Below are positions 23,325 to 35,300 of a stretch of DNA of 64,000 bases, piece after piece. Under the pieces are notes generated by a model. That model saw only the letters and a list, made by a program, of their open reading frames with translations, did no database searches and was not told where the DNA came from. The translations under genes were made by a program, and so were the position numbers. The DNA comes from Ricinus communis (taxonomy: Eukaryota > Streptophyta > Magnoliopsida > Malpighiales > Euphorbiaceae). Position 1 is the stretch's first letter, and each line of letters opens with the position of its first letter. Where the stretch lies: NCBI RefSeq assembly GCF_019578655.1, contig NC_063256.1, forward strand, positions 22,544,005-22,608,004, in the 5' to 3' direction.

Positions 23325-24091
23325 GAGTTAGATTTAATTAAGGCTCCTAGCCTTGTTAATTTAATTCAATATGATGGGCTTAATGAAACCAAGCATGGAC
23401 CGAATATGTGTGCACAGTGGGGAGAGCTTAATACTTGAATAAGGAATAAGGGAAACACCACTTTAGCTTCCTATTTAGCTAAAGGGACGTGCCAAATCAA
23501 GTAGGAACCATGGGAGCATGTTTTAGCTTCCTCTTTTGCCAAATAGGAGTGTTCTTCATTAGGAAATAAGGAGGCAACGATACACTTCATTGTTTAGGAA
23601 GTTTTACTTGATTGTTTAGGAAGTTTTACTTGATTGTTTAGTCAATTCTTATTTATAAAGGTAGAATATTCCTTATTCTATTATTTAGGGAACTTTTATT
23701 TAGCATATCTTTTAGATAATTCTTAATTAGTTTATTTCCTTTATCTATTTAGGAATTAGGTTTATTTCTTTCGCTATATAAACTAAGTGTAACCATATTC
23801 TTCAAGGTTAATGAATATTTTTAAGTTAAACATATTTGTGAGAATTATTCTTGCTTGCTTCTTTGGAAGAACTTCAAACTTATCAATACTTGTCCTTGTG
23901 GCGTTCAACATCGACTTATCACCTACCTTCTACCTTTCTTGAGTGTGGCGTCAACAATCTTTCTTATACCAAGGTTCAAGATACAAGTTATCTTTGGGTC
24001 AAGGTTATAAAAGTTCAGATTTAGCTTTCTTGGAAATCTTATTCGAATTCCGCATGTTGGGTCTTGTTGAAAATTGCCAAGGTTCACATCA
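23325..24091 (+). repeat. Polypurine tract and 3' LTR of the CRM-like element
   Basis: After the stop at 23,322-23,324 comes a ~90-bp untranslated stretch, the purine run agtggggagagc (23,416-23,427), and the LTR from about 23,429 to 24,091 (ends cacatca). A TATA box gctatataaac lies at about 23,773-23,783. A 22-bp unit (attgtttaggaagttttact) is tandemly duplicated at about 23,592-23,640. The start reads TAATAC where TG is expected, probably a point change. The 5' LTR is not in the window. Confidence 0.6.
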
Positions 24092-25547
24092 CACTGATCC
24101 AATACTTTGACGAATGCGAAGAAAGAAAATTAGTTGATCGAGTATTGATATCATTCTCAAAATGATCGTGGACGAATCTTTAGGTGGAAAGAGGGAACGA
24201 CAAGAATCTAGGCACACTGAAATATTCCAATTCAAGATCTGCACCATTGGGATCTCCATCATTTCTTGTTCCTCTAGGACTCTAGATGACATAAGGATCG
24301 GCATAAGGAATCATGGAAACACAATTAGCAAGCTTGATAAGTGGCATTGGGGATTAGCTTAATGATCAAGTAGGACGAGATGTAAATCCAAGCGTGCAAG
24401 CGAGAAATCATATTCTTTTTTATTAACCCAAGTACAATACAAGCGGGATTTCGAGGGTTTTGATGTTCGGAAAGCATAAATTGAAGTAATTTAGGTCAGA
24501 GTATTATTAGGTAGGTCCAAGCGAATTTCCTCTTATTTCGTTATGTTGGCTTATAAAATTTGGGACTATAAGAGTTGTAGATTAGTTAACTCCTCTCTAG
24601 TTCTTGGTTTGACTTTATTTATTGATCTTTCTTTATTCATTTATTCAAATTTAGTTTCTAATTTCTTATTCTTATGGAATGAGTGCTTTCCCACTATAAA
24701 AATAGTATGCAATCAAATACTTTAGGCTAATCAGTATATTTGTCACACTTCACCTCACGTAGCTCGAGATGGAAATTTAAACCAATAACTTGCTAAAATA
24801 TTTTTTTTAGTTTAATTATAACATACTTGAATATATATATATATATATGTAATAATGTATTTGAAATCATAATTATGAAAAATAGATAATTATTTAATAT
24901 GATGTTTCAATTCAATGACTATAACTAGAAATGTATTTATTAAATATTATTAAACAAGTTAATATACAAAGTTTTGCCTTTAAACATTAACTTTATAATA
25001 TAGCTTTTTACATGTACATAACCACCATGGTATGGAACAAGGATGAACATTTATGTACAAGTTATAGTGAGTATATATATGACTCCTCAAACGAGAAATG
25101 CTGGCCAACCTTACTCTCGTCTTTAGTCACACTTACTAGCTCAACCACCCACTATCAAGCCTTACTTCCTGAATATTGCACATTTTAAGTCTTCATGGAT
25201 TTAGAAGTCTTAGTAGACTCATGATAAAGGATTTCTCACTTTTTGCTTTCCCTATATGTCCACAATATACAATATTAGAAAATATTATTATACTCCTACT
25301 AACCCCTTCATATACACTTGTTTATTTTATTTGGATTGATACTTATAATTACATTACTAATCAGTCCTTTGATTAAGTATGTAACTCATTAAGTTTTCTT
25401 TGCTCAACTTTTGTGCAAAGACTTCCATATTAGTTTTTCTTAAAAAACTCACTTGCACTTTAACGGATCTAATCTATTTAGATGGGTCCACCACAGTTTT
25501 CACTTTTCATAATCTTCATTCAAACAATTTCAAAAATAGACACCTCT
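24092..25547. other. Unassigned AT-rich stretch with an (AT)n microsatellite
   Basis: About 1.45 kb in which I recognise no domain. There is an (AT)n run at about 24,829-24,848. The open frames at 24,089-24,362 overlap on both strands and have no protein features. It may hold flanking genomic DNA or further decayed LTR sequence. Confidence 0.4.
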
Positions 25548-26560
25548 GAAGTACTTACTTGAAGCTCCATCTCTTACAAGAAACCTATCTTAGATGGTTA
25601 GTGCTCCTAATGAATTTGACATTGAGTACATCACTAAAAAAGTAGTTAAGAGTAGAGCTGCAGCTGAGTTTCTAGCTCAAAATGCAATTGAAGGAGACTA
25701 CCCTTAGGATATGGAATTTCCTAATGAGAATTTAGGGGCAATCGAGATCCAGAAGTTGAAGATGTACTTCGATGTAGCCGTGAGCACAAAAGAGGCAGGC
25801 TTAGGAGTAGTTCTGATCATGCTAGAAGGGAAAATGTTGCCAATGGCTAAGAGAATGGACTTTAAAGTGAACAATAACATGGCAGAGTCCAAAACATGTT
25901 TATTTGAATTAGAAGCGGCCATGAGTAGCAAGAGCTAAGCACTTGATGGTCTATGGGGACTCCTTGCTAGTGATCCAACAAGCCCTTGAAGAATGGGAAG
26001 TAAAAGAAGAGAGGTTAAAGCCGTATGTCAACTATCTCAGAACTTTAGTATGTAATTTCTCCAAGTGTTCCTTTGTACACTTGCCTCAAGACGAGAATCT
26101 GATGGCGGATGCGCTGGCTACCTTATGGGTCAATCCCTTGTAACTTCCGATGAAGCCTTTGATGATTGTGGAATCAGGTGTGCCTTGTTATCAAGGGGAT
26201 CGGGTAATGCATGTTCTGATGGGACCAGAAGAGAAGCCATGGTTCTACGATCTAAAGAGGTTCATATAAAATAAGGAATATCCAAAAGAAACGACTGCCA
26301 GGGAAAGATATGCAATCCAGATCCAAGCTAAGAATTACATCAACCATGAGGATGTCTTTAATAGAAGAATGGTGTCAGGTATACACCTCAAATGTGTGAC
26401 TAAAGTAAAAGCTCAAGCAACAATGGAAGAAATGAACAAAGGAGTATGCGAGCCGCATATGAATGACATAGTGTTAACCAAGAAGATCATGCGGCGAGGT
26501 TATTATTAGTTAAGAAATGGAAAAAGATTGTGTAGCACTGCACGTACTTTGGTTCGTACT
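25548..26560 (+). pseudogene. pol fragment of a Tat/Ogre-like element: connection, second RNase H, integrase start
   Basis: Begins in the end of RT/RNase H (KYLLEAPSLT, FDIEYITKKVVKSRAAAEFL). It then carries the additional RNase H domain typical of the Tat lineage: KMYFDVAVSTKEAGLGVVLI, MAESKTCLFELEAAM, MVYGDSLLVIQQALEEW and LPQDENLMADALATL. In this family the first strand normally has a D-G pair (YFDG); here it reads YFDV. Then come the integrase zinc-finger region (MNKGVCEPHMNDIVLTKKIM) and a decayed tail that fades at about 26,560. Stops at about 25,706, 25,936 and 26,141, plus a frameshift near 25,935, break it. gag, protease and RT are missing on the left and the integrase core on the right. 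Confidence 0.75.
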
Positions 26561-26564
26561 TATC

Positions 26565-26800
26565 GATATCCCTCGAGATGGTCAGTATCTGAAGTTTCTC
26601 CCGTAGCCAAATCTGCAAAAAATAGAGAAAATACAAAAATACAAAATACAAAATAAGAAAAAAGAAAAAAAGAAGCCAAGTTGAAAACCTAAAAGGAAGG
26701 CTTATGCAAAAGGTAAGAGCAAAGCCTGCTAAGTTGGAAACTTGAGAAAGCGGCTTAGGCAAAAAGTAAGGCAAAAAGGTAAAAGAAAAGAGATTTGGAT
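26565..26800 (+). repeat. A-rich tract and cggcttaggc tandem-like repeats (Tat spacer), copy 1
   Basis: An A-rich low-complexity run, then diverged repeats of a ~45-bp unit of the form gaaaac(c/t)...ggcttaggcaaaa, at about 26,675-26,780. The same unit is seen at 31,335-31,460, where it is clearer (about three copies). Such spacers between pol and the extra ORF are characteristic of Tat-group elements. No gene. Confidence 0.55.
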
Positions 26801-27345
26801 GTGTACTTATAAGAGAACGAGGCTGCCACTAAACTGTTGATGGGTTTTGTACATGTCTAACTTAATTGTGGTTTCAACTAAGATGACTGGAATTGGATCT
26901 ACTCCATGCTCAACCTAGTCAATAATGCCAACAATTCTGATATCTCCCTCTCCTTGAGGAGAAATCAGCAGAAATTGGGCATAAAGGCAAAAGCCTAGCA
27001 TTCGGATCCAAGAAGGCATGCCCTTCTCCTTCTTCTCACAGTAAGAGATCCATGAAGTAAGGGTAATATACTTGCTAATAGAATGGGAAAGTACCTCAGC
27101 TGGGGGAATGTCGAATAACTCCACTAGTTTACTAGGAAAAGGATCATTCGCAGGGTAATGGGATGTGTGGAATCCATGAGAATGCCAAGAATAGCAGAAA
27201 AATCTTTAATCATAGAGCATAGCTCTTGTTCATTCAATCTCCCCTTAGGCACTAAAAGTTGACAGTAGAGTGGAGAAACCCATAATCAAGTTTGGTGTGT
27301 TACCGGCGAGCATCATAAAAATTATTGGCGAACTAGACCAACACA
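26800..27345 (-). pseudogene. Tat-lineage extra ORF encoded antisense to pol, copy 1 (decayed)
   Basis: On the minus strand, opposite to the pol fragment. The best-preserved part is 27,124-26,915, with ELFDIPPAEVLSHSISKYIT, WISYCEKKEKGMPSWIRMLG and FCLYAQFLLISPQGEGDIRI. The left continuation has PIPVILVETTIKLDMYK in the same arrangement as copy 2. Upstream (27,330-27,130) the similarity to copy 2 continues through stops. Antisense extra ORFs between pol and the 3' LTR are known from Tat-lineage elements; their function is unknown. Stops and frameshifts make this copy non-functional. Confidence 0.6.
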
Positions 27346-27485
27346 ACATCACCTTGAAAAGCCAAATACATAGGTATTAAACATCATGTGCATACAAAAA
27401 GACCCTAAACACGTAATTATATGTCTATTAGTTGTTATTTTTCGTAAACAAACCCCTGGAAACCACCATTCGCCCTATGCACGGT

Positions 27486-27600
27486 CGATTTGGACTGTGC
27501 AAAAAGTCGATCGGCTCTACACAGAGCCAATTGGCACTATCCAGAGCTAATTGACTGTGTGCACAGCCGATTGGCACTGCACACAACCAATGGGCTTTGC
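27486..27600. repeat. 20-bp palindromic minisatellite, array 1
   Basis: Core strings of the ccgattgg / ccaattgg type begin at 27,507, 27,527, 27,547, 27,567 and 27,587, spaced by exactly 20 bp, with a poorer copy at 27,486. The approximate unit is GCCGATTGGCACTGTGCACA. Both halves of the unit (CCAATTGG and TGTGCACA) are self-complementary or nearly so. It lies in the 3' untranslated part of the Tat-like element. Confidence 0.8.
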
Positions 27601-28612
27601 AAGCTAGAGCACATGCATTTTTTATAATGTTTTGTAATTTTTTTCATTTCTTAGACAAATCACATTTATATCAAGTCTATAAGTTACTAGAAATAAAGTT
27701 TAAGCTAAGAAATTACCTCTCTAATGGCTAGAAATCTGTGGTGGGTGTTGAATTTATCTATAAGTGCAATTTCTTCTCCTTTCACAAGCCTAAGATCATT
27801 TTGGCAAGAAATTGCAATAGAAAACTCCCAATTCGATGCGAATGGGTTACGTCGAGCAAATCTTGAGGAAGAGCTTGCCATTTCAGAACTAATTTAGTGA
27901 AGTTTGGTTATGAAATGAAGGTGAAATCACAAATTGAGTGAAAAGGGATTTGAGAAAAAATTGAAGGAAAATGGAGAAAGTGAATGAATTATGGATATAA
28001 GGCTACTTATATGTCTAGAAAGGGGGCAAAAATGTCATTTAGGTCCCCGACCTATCAATGTCATGTTTTAGTCCAAAAAAGTTGATGCAAATCCACAAAG
28101 GACACATAGAAGCCTAGTTGGCACTCTCGAGGCAAAAATTTCTAAAAGTTACAAGTCTGGTACCTGAATCGTCAAAATTACACTTTAGTCCCTGAATAGG
28201 TCGAGTATTATTATAGCTTCCAAAAAGCATCAAATGAATCAAACTGTACCCCGAGGCGGAAAATTCTAATAGAAAGTACCCAAAAGTGGAAAATTACTGA
28301 ATTGACTCAAAATGGCGAAATAGCCAGAGGAAAGTCTCTATAAATATTTAATCAATGGGCATGGTTCTCATATCAACAGGTGTGGTTCCGAAATAGCAGT
28401 TGTAGTCCTCAACTTAAACAAGCGCAATCCTCCTAAGCAGGCGAAGTCTTAAAAAATTTAAGCGAGGTTGGTCCCATATCAAATCAATAACTAAAGTTTG
28501 AGCTTATAAGGCATGGCTTCTACAGCTCATAGGGATATTCTTTTGTCGTATCCTTGATATTTATGATTTGTCTCAATTTATTTAAACGCATTTCATGCTT
28601 ATAAATTTCAAC
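27601..28612. other. 3' untranslated region of the Tat-like element
   Basis: About 1 kb between the minisatellite and the LTR. I see no coding region, only A/T-rich sequence ending in the purine-containing string aactggggcaac directly before the LTR. Confidence 0.5.
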
Positions 28613-30881
28613 AAACTGGGGCAACTGTCATCACCCCTTTTTCAAATTTAAATATCGAGGAAATTATGAAAAATCCTGTGATAAAAGTTACTACCTTCTA
28701 GAGTCTCGAAACATGAGGACAAGCAAATCCGAAGGTAGGGTTGAGGTTAATCCAACTAAAATTACCATTTAAAAATCAATTTGGAGTTAATTATCAAGAG
28801 AAATAAAGTTTGAGGGTCAAAACGAAGAATTTCACAAATTCAGTGACCTAATTGCAAATTTTTAAACTTCCCATCTGTAGAGCTAATTGGCTCTACATAC
28901 AGCCAATTGACTCAATGCAGAGCCAATTGGCTATACACAGTGCCGATTGAGGCTTTTTCACTTCGACGTTGTTTTTCCTGACTACTTTACGTGCATATAC
29001 AAATTCTAGAAGGTTTTGATAATCATGGATTTTTAATGATATTTATTTAAATTTAAAGAATTAAATTTGGATATTTATCAACTCTTATTTGAGATTATCA
29101 TTTTCTTTAGGGTTTTCTTTGAAACCCTACCTTTATAAATAGAAAGAGGCATCTAGGCTTTAGGGGGGGATAACAAGAATCAACAGAGAAAAAGCAAAAG
29201 AGAACCAGAGAGTATAGAAGCCAATATTGACAAAAGAAAGGAACGATTATCATTCTTCATTAGGTAGAAGATTTAGATCACAAAGAAAAGAAGGCTACTG
29301 AAGAAAGAACTGTATTTGGAAACCTTCTTTTAATCGATAAAAGCTTTTTTTTTTCAATATCACATCCAGCACTAGATTCCCAACTAGTTTTTGATTCAAC
29401 TGCATCTTCATCACTTAAGGCTCGCAGAACCATCAACTACGGTGACAACATGAGAGTTTCCATAAACATGCATCCATCATCATCCTAAATTGGTTTTTTC
29501 TATTTTGTTATTTACTATTTTATCCTTTTTGGAAACATGATTAGGATTACTGTTATGGTTTTATTTTTTATGGTTAAAATGATGAGATTAGGGTTTCTTA
29601 TGAATCTGCATGTTTTTAATTTATTGGGTTTTAAAATTAGATAATAAGAAAATTAGGTTTCTGAATCTAATAAAATTGCAAATTAAGGTTTTGAATCCGA
29701 TTAGTTACATGTATATGATTAATGATTAGATTTATTTTTCATTATGATTCAGTAACTAAATATATTTAATAAGATTATATGATTAATTTGCTAAACTTTT
29801 TTGTTGTAATTGTTGTACTTTTTAGTTTCTAGGATTTTGTATTAGTTTTTAGGGTTTTTTTATCAATCAATTGATTTATGTTGTTTCTATATTATTTTTT
29901 TCATATCTAATCAAATTTTACCCCTTATACATGTGAAAATTGGCTCTGGGGACGTGAGGAACACACTGACAAGTTGAATATTGATCGGCTCTATGTCTAA
30001 TATCGATTGGCTCTATGACTTTTTGTCCCAATTTTTGGCTTTTTATCAAGTTTTTATATATTTTTATCAATCTTGAGTATTGTATTAGATTTTAGGGCTT
30101 TTTCTTACGCAATTTTAGTTGTAGGCTGGTAGTTAGATTTATTTCCTACATCTTATTTTGTTTTCTTTTTTGCTTCTATATAGTTAAATATGTGTTGTGA
30201 TTGATTAACTAAAATGGGCCATATAGAATTATGGCTAAAATCGGACCTAACATGAAAACTGTAGTCTAATAGGCTAATCAACATTAATTGGCTTAAACTC
30301 CAAACTTGAAGTAGACTTAGTAGTCCTTGGCATATCTTAGGTTCACATAAAATGGACCTTGTCATAATAAGTACTCCATTAGGCCTAATGGTTGGAAATC
30401 AAAAAGTATAACTTGTAATGGGCTAGACTAGATGGGCTATATACATAATTAATTTGTAAAATAAAGTAACTCAAATATGGGCTGGGTTTGAATAAAATGG
30501 GTAGACCTAGGTAAATTATCTGTGTTATTTGGTATGCCTATGTATGAACTACTTGTGTTTGTAGAGAATAATTTGTTAAACAATAAAATTAAAGACTAAT
30601 ATACATAAAAAAGGAAGTAGGCTTCTGGATCAATCTCTAGATTTGCGGTGTAAGCTTCCTTATGAAATCTGAGAAATGCCAATCATTAGTAAAAGTGTGT
30701 CGGCGATTACCCAAGTGGCGACTCCCATCTCTACGCTGGTCTTAGTGACTAGTTAGCATGTTCCTGATTAGGTTGAAAAGCCTTACAGTGCCATAGTCGC
30801 TAAAGACACTTGGGTGCGTGCCCGAAACCGCCGTCCATAGTATGTATCTCAAAGAAAATATTTTTCTTTCTTAGATGTGAC
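28613..30881 (+). repeat. Polypurine tract and LTR of the Tat-like element
   Basis: aaactggggcaac precedes TGTCATCACCCC at about 28,628, the start typical of Tat/Ogre/Retand LTRs. The right end is at TTAGATGTGACA (30,881), just after the block with ggcgactcccatct and cccgaaaccgccgtccatag that ends LTRs of this group, giving about 2.25 kb. A TATA box (ttataaatagaaag) at about 29,132-29,145 is followed by a purine-rich leader. It contains further 20-bp minisatellite copies (28,882-28,950 and 29,982-30,015). The minus-strand frame at 30,153-30,365 has no protein features. Confidence 0.7.
28882..28950. repeat. 20-bp palindromic minisatellite, array 2 (inside LTR)
   Basis: gctaattgg, gccaattga, gccaattgg and gccgattga start at 28,882, 28,902, 28,922 and 28,942: four copies at exactly 20-bp spacing. 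Same unit as the array at 27,486-27,600. Confidence 0.8.
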
Positions 30882-31305
30882 ACCAACCTTCTTCGTTAAC
30901 CTTTACCGCCCCATATGCATCTCTTTCTATATATATGGCCTTTAATCAAAGTCCTTATAGGTTTAGGATTTCTATAAAATCCTAACATACTTTAAGTCAG
31001 GCTTTAATTAATATAAGAACTAATTCATGGATAATAAACCCATCATAGGCCTTTAACTCTTAATTAATTAACATTTAGTTAGGCCCAATATATATGAGTT
31101 TAAGCCTAAAGCATAAGGCTCATTTTAAACCTCACTTATAGCCTATTAGTGTGTGACCCAAAAGGTTCCTAACATGTTGGCAATGAATATAGATTATGAA
31201 TTAAACTCCTTAATTCAATGTTAATTCTCTAATGTAACTTAATCCATATTCATAGATCAAGATTGGCATATAGCAATGCATTTTGGCCACTCAAATGTGT
31301 AGGAA
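30882..31305 (-). repeat. LTR-like repeat fragment, inverted copy of 20,320-20,505
   Basis: Between 31,130 and 31,300 the minus strand matches the plus strand of 20,320-20,480 (aacatgttaggaacc, ttttgggtcacac, tagagaattaacatt). Further left it carries a TATA-like ctatatatatggcc (30,926-30,942), as expected if this is the U3/R part of an LTR. It directly abuts the Tat LTR end at 30,881 and the second Tat spacer on its right. Confidence 0.6.
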
Positions 31306-31309
31306 GAAA

Positions 31310-31475
31310 AATAAGCTAAGCTAACAACCCGAAAAGGTAGCTTAGGCAAAAATAAAGTCTGCTAAGTCGAAAACCCGAAAGGGCGGCTTAGGTAAAAGTT
31401 AAGACAAAAAGCCTGCAAAATTGAAAATCTGAAAGGGTGGCTTAGGCAAAAACTAAGGCAAACAATAAATATTAA
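31310..31475 (+). repeat. ggcttaggc tandem-like repeats (Tat spacer), copy 2
   Basis: About three diverged copies of a ~45-50 bp unit containing gaaaacccgaaagggcggct followed by taggcaaaa. Homologous to 26,675-26,780, showing that a second Tat-like element fragment starts here. Confidence 0.6.
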
Positions 31476-31479
31476 AAGA

Positions 31480-32082
31480 AAAGAGATTTGGCTACATACT
31501 TATAAGAGAATGAGGCTGCCACCAAACCGTTGATAGATTTTGTACATGTCTAACCCAATGATAGTTTCAGCCAAGATGACTAGAATTGGATTTGCTCTAT
31601 GCTCCATCTGGTCAATAATGCCAACAATTCTGATATCTCCCTCTCCCTAGGGAGAAATCAGTAGAAATTGAGCATAAAGGCAATAGCCCAGCATTCGAAT
31701 CAGGATGGTATGCCCCTTTCCTTCTTTTCATAGTAAGAGATTAGTGAAGTAAAGGTAATTTACTTGCCAATAGAATAGGAAAGTACCTCAGTTGGGGGCA
31801 CGTTGATCAATTCCACTATTTTGCTAAGAAAAGGTTCATTGAGTTTTGGCAGGGCGATGAGATTTGCATAATCCATGGGAACTCCAAGAATAGCAGAGAA
31901 ATCTTCAATCATGGGGCACAACTCTTGCCCGTTGAATCTAAAGACATGGTCTATTAGGTATCAAAAGTTGACAACATAATGGAGAAACCCATAATCAAAT
32001 GGAATTTGCTAAGTTCAATCCAATCATCACCTGTTAGGGTTTTGAGGAGAGCTTGTAGGCTTTTGGCACTCTTTTGAGACAT
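31480..32082 (-). pseudogene. Tat-lineage extra ORF, antisense, copy 2 (decayed)
   Basis: Aligns with copy 1 over its whole length on the minus strand. The ATG at 32,082-32,080 opens MSQKSAKSLQALLKTLTGDD, a plausible N-terminus that copy 1 lacks. In other frames come NGQELCPMIEDFSAILGVPM, LIALPKLNEPFLSKIVELIN, YYEKKGKGH and LGYCLYAQFLLISP. Stops and frameshifts occur throughout. There is no adjacent pol, so this is a second element fragment. Its left neighbour on the plus strand is the same spacer seen at copy 1. Function of the family unknown. Confidence 0.6.
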
Positions 32083-32326
32083 ATTTTTGGCTTTTTAAAG
32101 TGTAGAATCACATGTGAGGAAGTGAGGAGGCCCATAGGTATATCTAGGCCACAAATCAATACTAGAGTCAGACTCTGCAACTGTAGAGCCGATCGGCACA
32201 GTGCACAACTGATCGGTTGTGCGCAGAGCCGAATCAGACAAGCAAATAGTTGATCGGTTGTGTGGCCTCCCAGTGCAATTTTTGACCAATTTTGACAGTC
32301 TTTTAGGCGTTTTTATGTTTTTATTG
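32083..32326. repeat. Tat-like 3' region with 20-bp minisatellite, array 3
   Basis: gatcgg cores at 32,191, 32,211 and (as gaatca) 32,231 are spaced by 20 bp, with another at 32,252. The flanking gtgcacaac and gtgcgcagagcc match the unit of the other arrays. This Tat-derived stretch stops at 32,326, where the satellite array begins without a transition. Confidence 0.65.
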
Positions 32327-35300
32327 CAACCCCATAATACGAGGATATTTATCAATCAGAGAAAATAACCCCATAATTTTGGTATATTTATGAGTATGAG
32401 AAAACAACGCCTTAAATGGGTTAATTTTAGAAAAAGAGAAAATAACCCCGTAAAAGGGATATATTTATCGATATAAGAGAATAACCACTCAAAACGTATA
32501 TATTTATGAATTTGACAAAACAACCCCATAATAGTGCTAATAATTTAATATGAGAAAATGATCCCGTAAAAGTAGTATATTTATCAAGATAAGAAAATAA
32601 CCCCGTAAAATGTGTATATTTATGAATCTAAGAAAACAACCCCGTAAAAGTAGTGTAATTGCGAGTCTGAGAAAACAACATCGTAGAAGGGGTAAACTTT
32701 TTAATATGAGAAAACAACCCCATAATACGAGGATATTTATCAATCGGAGAAAATAACCCCGTAATTTTAGTATATTTGTGAGCATGAGAAAACAACCCTT
32801 AAATAGGTTAATTTTAGAGTTTGAGAAAATAACCCCGTAAAAGGGGTATATTTGTTGATATAAGAAAATAACCCTGTAAAACGTGTATATTTATGAATTT
32901 GAGAAAACAACCCCATAATAGTGCTAATAATTTAATATGAGAAAAATGACCCCGTAAAAGTGGTATATTTGTCAATATAAGAAAATAACACCGTAAAATG
33001 TGTATATTTATGAATTTCAGAAAACAACCCCGTAAAAGGGGTATATTTATAGATATAAGAGAATAACCCCGTAAAATGTGTATATTTATGAATTTTGAGA
33101 AAACAACTCCATAATAGTGCTAATAATTTAATATGAGAAAACGATACCGTAAAAGTGGTATATTTATCAATATAAGAAAATAACCTCGTAAAACATGTAT
33201 ATTTATGAATATGAGAGAACAACCCCGTAAAAGTAGTGTAATTGCTAATCTAGAAAAGCAGCCTCGTAGAAGGGGTAAAATTTCTAATATGAGAAAACAA
33301 CCCCATAAGAGGGATATATTTACAAATATTAGAAAACAACGCCGTAATACGGGGATATTTTTCAATCGGAGAAAATAACCCCGTAATTTTTTGTATATTT
33401 CTGAGTATGAGAAAATAACCCCTTAAATGCCTTAATTTTATAATATGAGAAAACAACACTGTAAAAGGGGTATATTTGTCTATATACGAAAATAACCCAT
33501 ATAACGTGTATATTTATGAATCTCAGAAAACAACACTGTAAAAGTAGTATAATTGCGACTCTGAGAAAACAGCCTTGTAGAAGGGGTAAACTTTTTAATA
33601 TGAGAAAACAACCCCATATACGGGGATATTTATCAATCGGAGAAAATAACCCCGTCATTTTGGTATATTTATGAGTATGATATAAAACGACCCCGTAAAA
33701 GGGGTATATTTGTTGATAGAAGAAAATAACCCTATAAAATGTGTATATTTATGAATTTGACAAAACCACCCCATATTAGTGCTAACAATTTAATATGAGA
33801 AAACGACACCGTAAAAATGGTATATTTATCAAAATAAGAAAATAATCCCGTAAAACGTATACATTTATGAATCTAAAAAAACAACCGCGTAAAAGTAGTG
33901 TAATTGCGAGTCTGTAAAATAGCCTCATAGAAGAGGTAAATTTTTTAAAATGAGAAAACAACCTCGTAAGAGGAGTATATTTATAAATATTAGAAAACAA
34001 CCCCGTAATACGGGATATTTATCAATCGGAGAAAATAACCCTGCAATTTTTGTATATTTGTGAGTATAGGAAAACAACCCCTTAAATGGGTTAGTTTTAG
34101 AGTATGAGAAAATAATCCCGTAAAAAGGGTATATTTGTCGATATAAGAAAATAACCACGTAAAACGTGTATATTTATGAATTTGGCAAAACAAACCCATA
34201 AAAGTGCGAATAATTTAATATGAGAAAACGATCCTGTAAAAGTGGTATATTTATTAATATAAGAAAATAACCCATAAAACGTGTATATTTATGAATCTCG
34301 GAAAATAACCCTGCAAAAGTAGTATAATTACGAGTTTGAGAAAACAGCCTCATAGAAGGGGTAAAATTTTTAGTATGAGAAAGCAACCCCGTAATACGGG
34401 GATATTTATCAATCAGAGAAAATAACCCCGTCATTTTGGTATATTTGTGAGTATGAGAAAACAACCCCTTAAATGGGTTAATTTTATAATATGAGAAAAA
34501 GACCCCGTAAAAGGGGTATATTTGTCAATATAAGAAAATAACCCCATAAAATGTGTATATTTATGAATTTGACAAAACCACCACATATTAATGCTAATAA
34601 TTTAATATGAAAAAACGACGCCGTAAAAGTGGTATATTTATCAATATAAGAAAATAATCCCGTAAAACGTGTACATTTATGAATCTGAGAAACCAACTAC
34701 GTAAAACTAGTGTAATTGCGAGTCTGTTTGAGGTAAATTTTTTAATATGAGAAAACAACCCCGTAAGAGGGGTATATTTATAAATATTAGAAAACAACCC
34801 CGTAATACGTGGATAATTATCAATCGCAGAAAGTAACCCTGTAATTTTTATATATTTGTGAGTATGGAAAACATCCCCTTAAATGAGTTACTTTTAGAGT
34901 ATGAGAAAATAACCCTGTAAAAGGGGTATATTTGTCAATATAAGAAAATAAAGCCGTAAAACCTGTATATTTATAGATTTGCCAAAACAACCTTATATTA
35001 GTGCTAATAATTTAATATGAGAAAACGACCACATAAAAGTGGTATATTTATCAATATAAAAACTAACCCCGTAAAACGTGTATATTTATGATTGTGAGAA
35101 AATAATCCCGTAAAAGTAGTGTAATTACGAGTCTGAGAAAACAGCCTCGTAAAAGGGGTAAATTTTTTAATATGAGAAAACAACCCCGTAATACGGTGAT
35201 ATTTATCAATTGGAGAAAAGAATCCCGTAATTTTGGTATATTTGTGAGTATGAGAAAAACCCCTTAAATGAGTTAATTTTTATAATATGAGAAAACAACC

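Noticed and set aside
24089..24362. Small frames on both strands after the CRM-like LTR
   Set aside because: No domain similarity; the two strands are open over the same bases.
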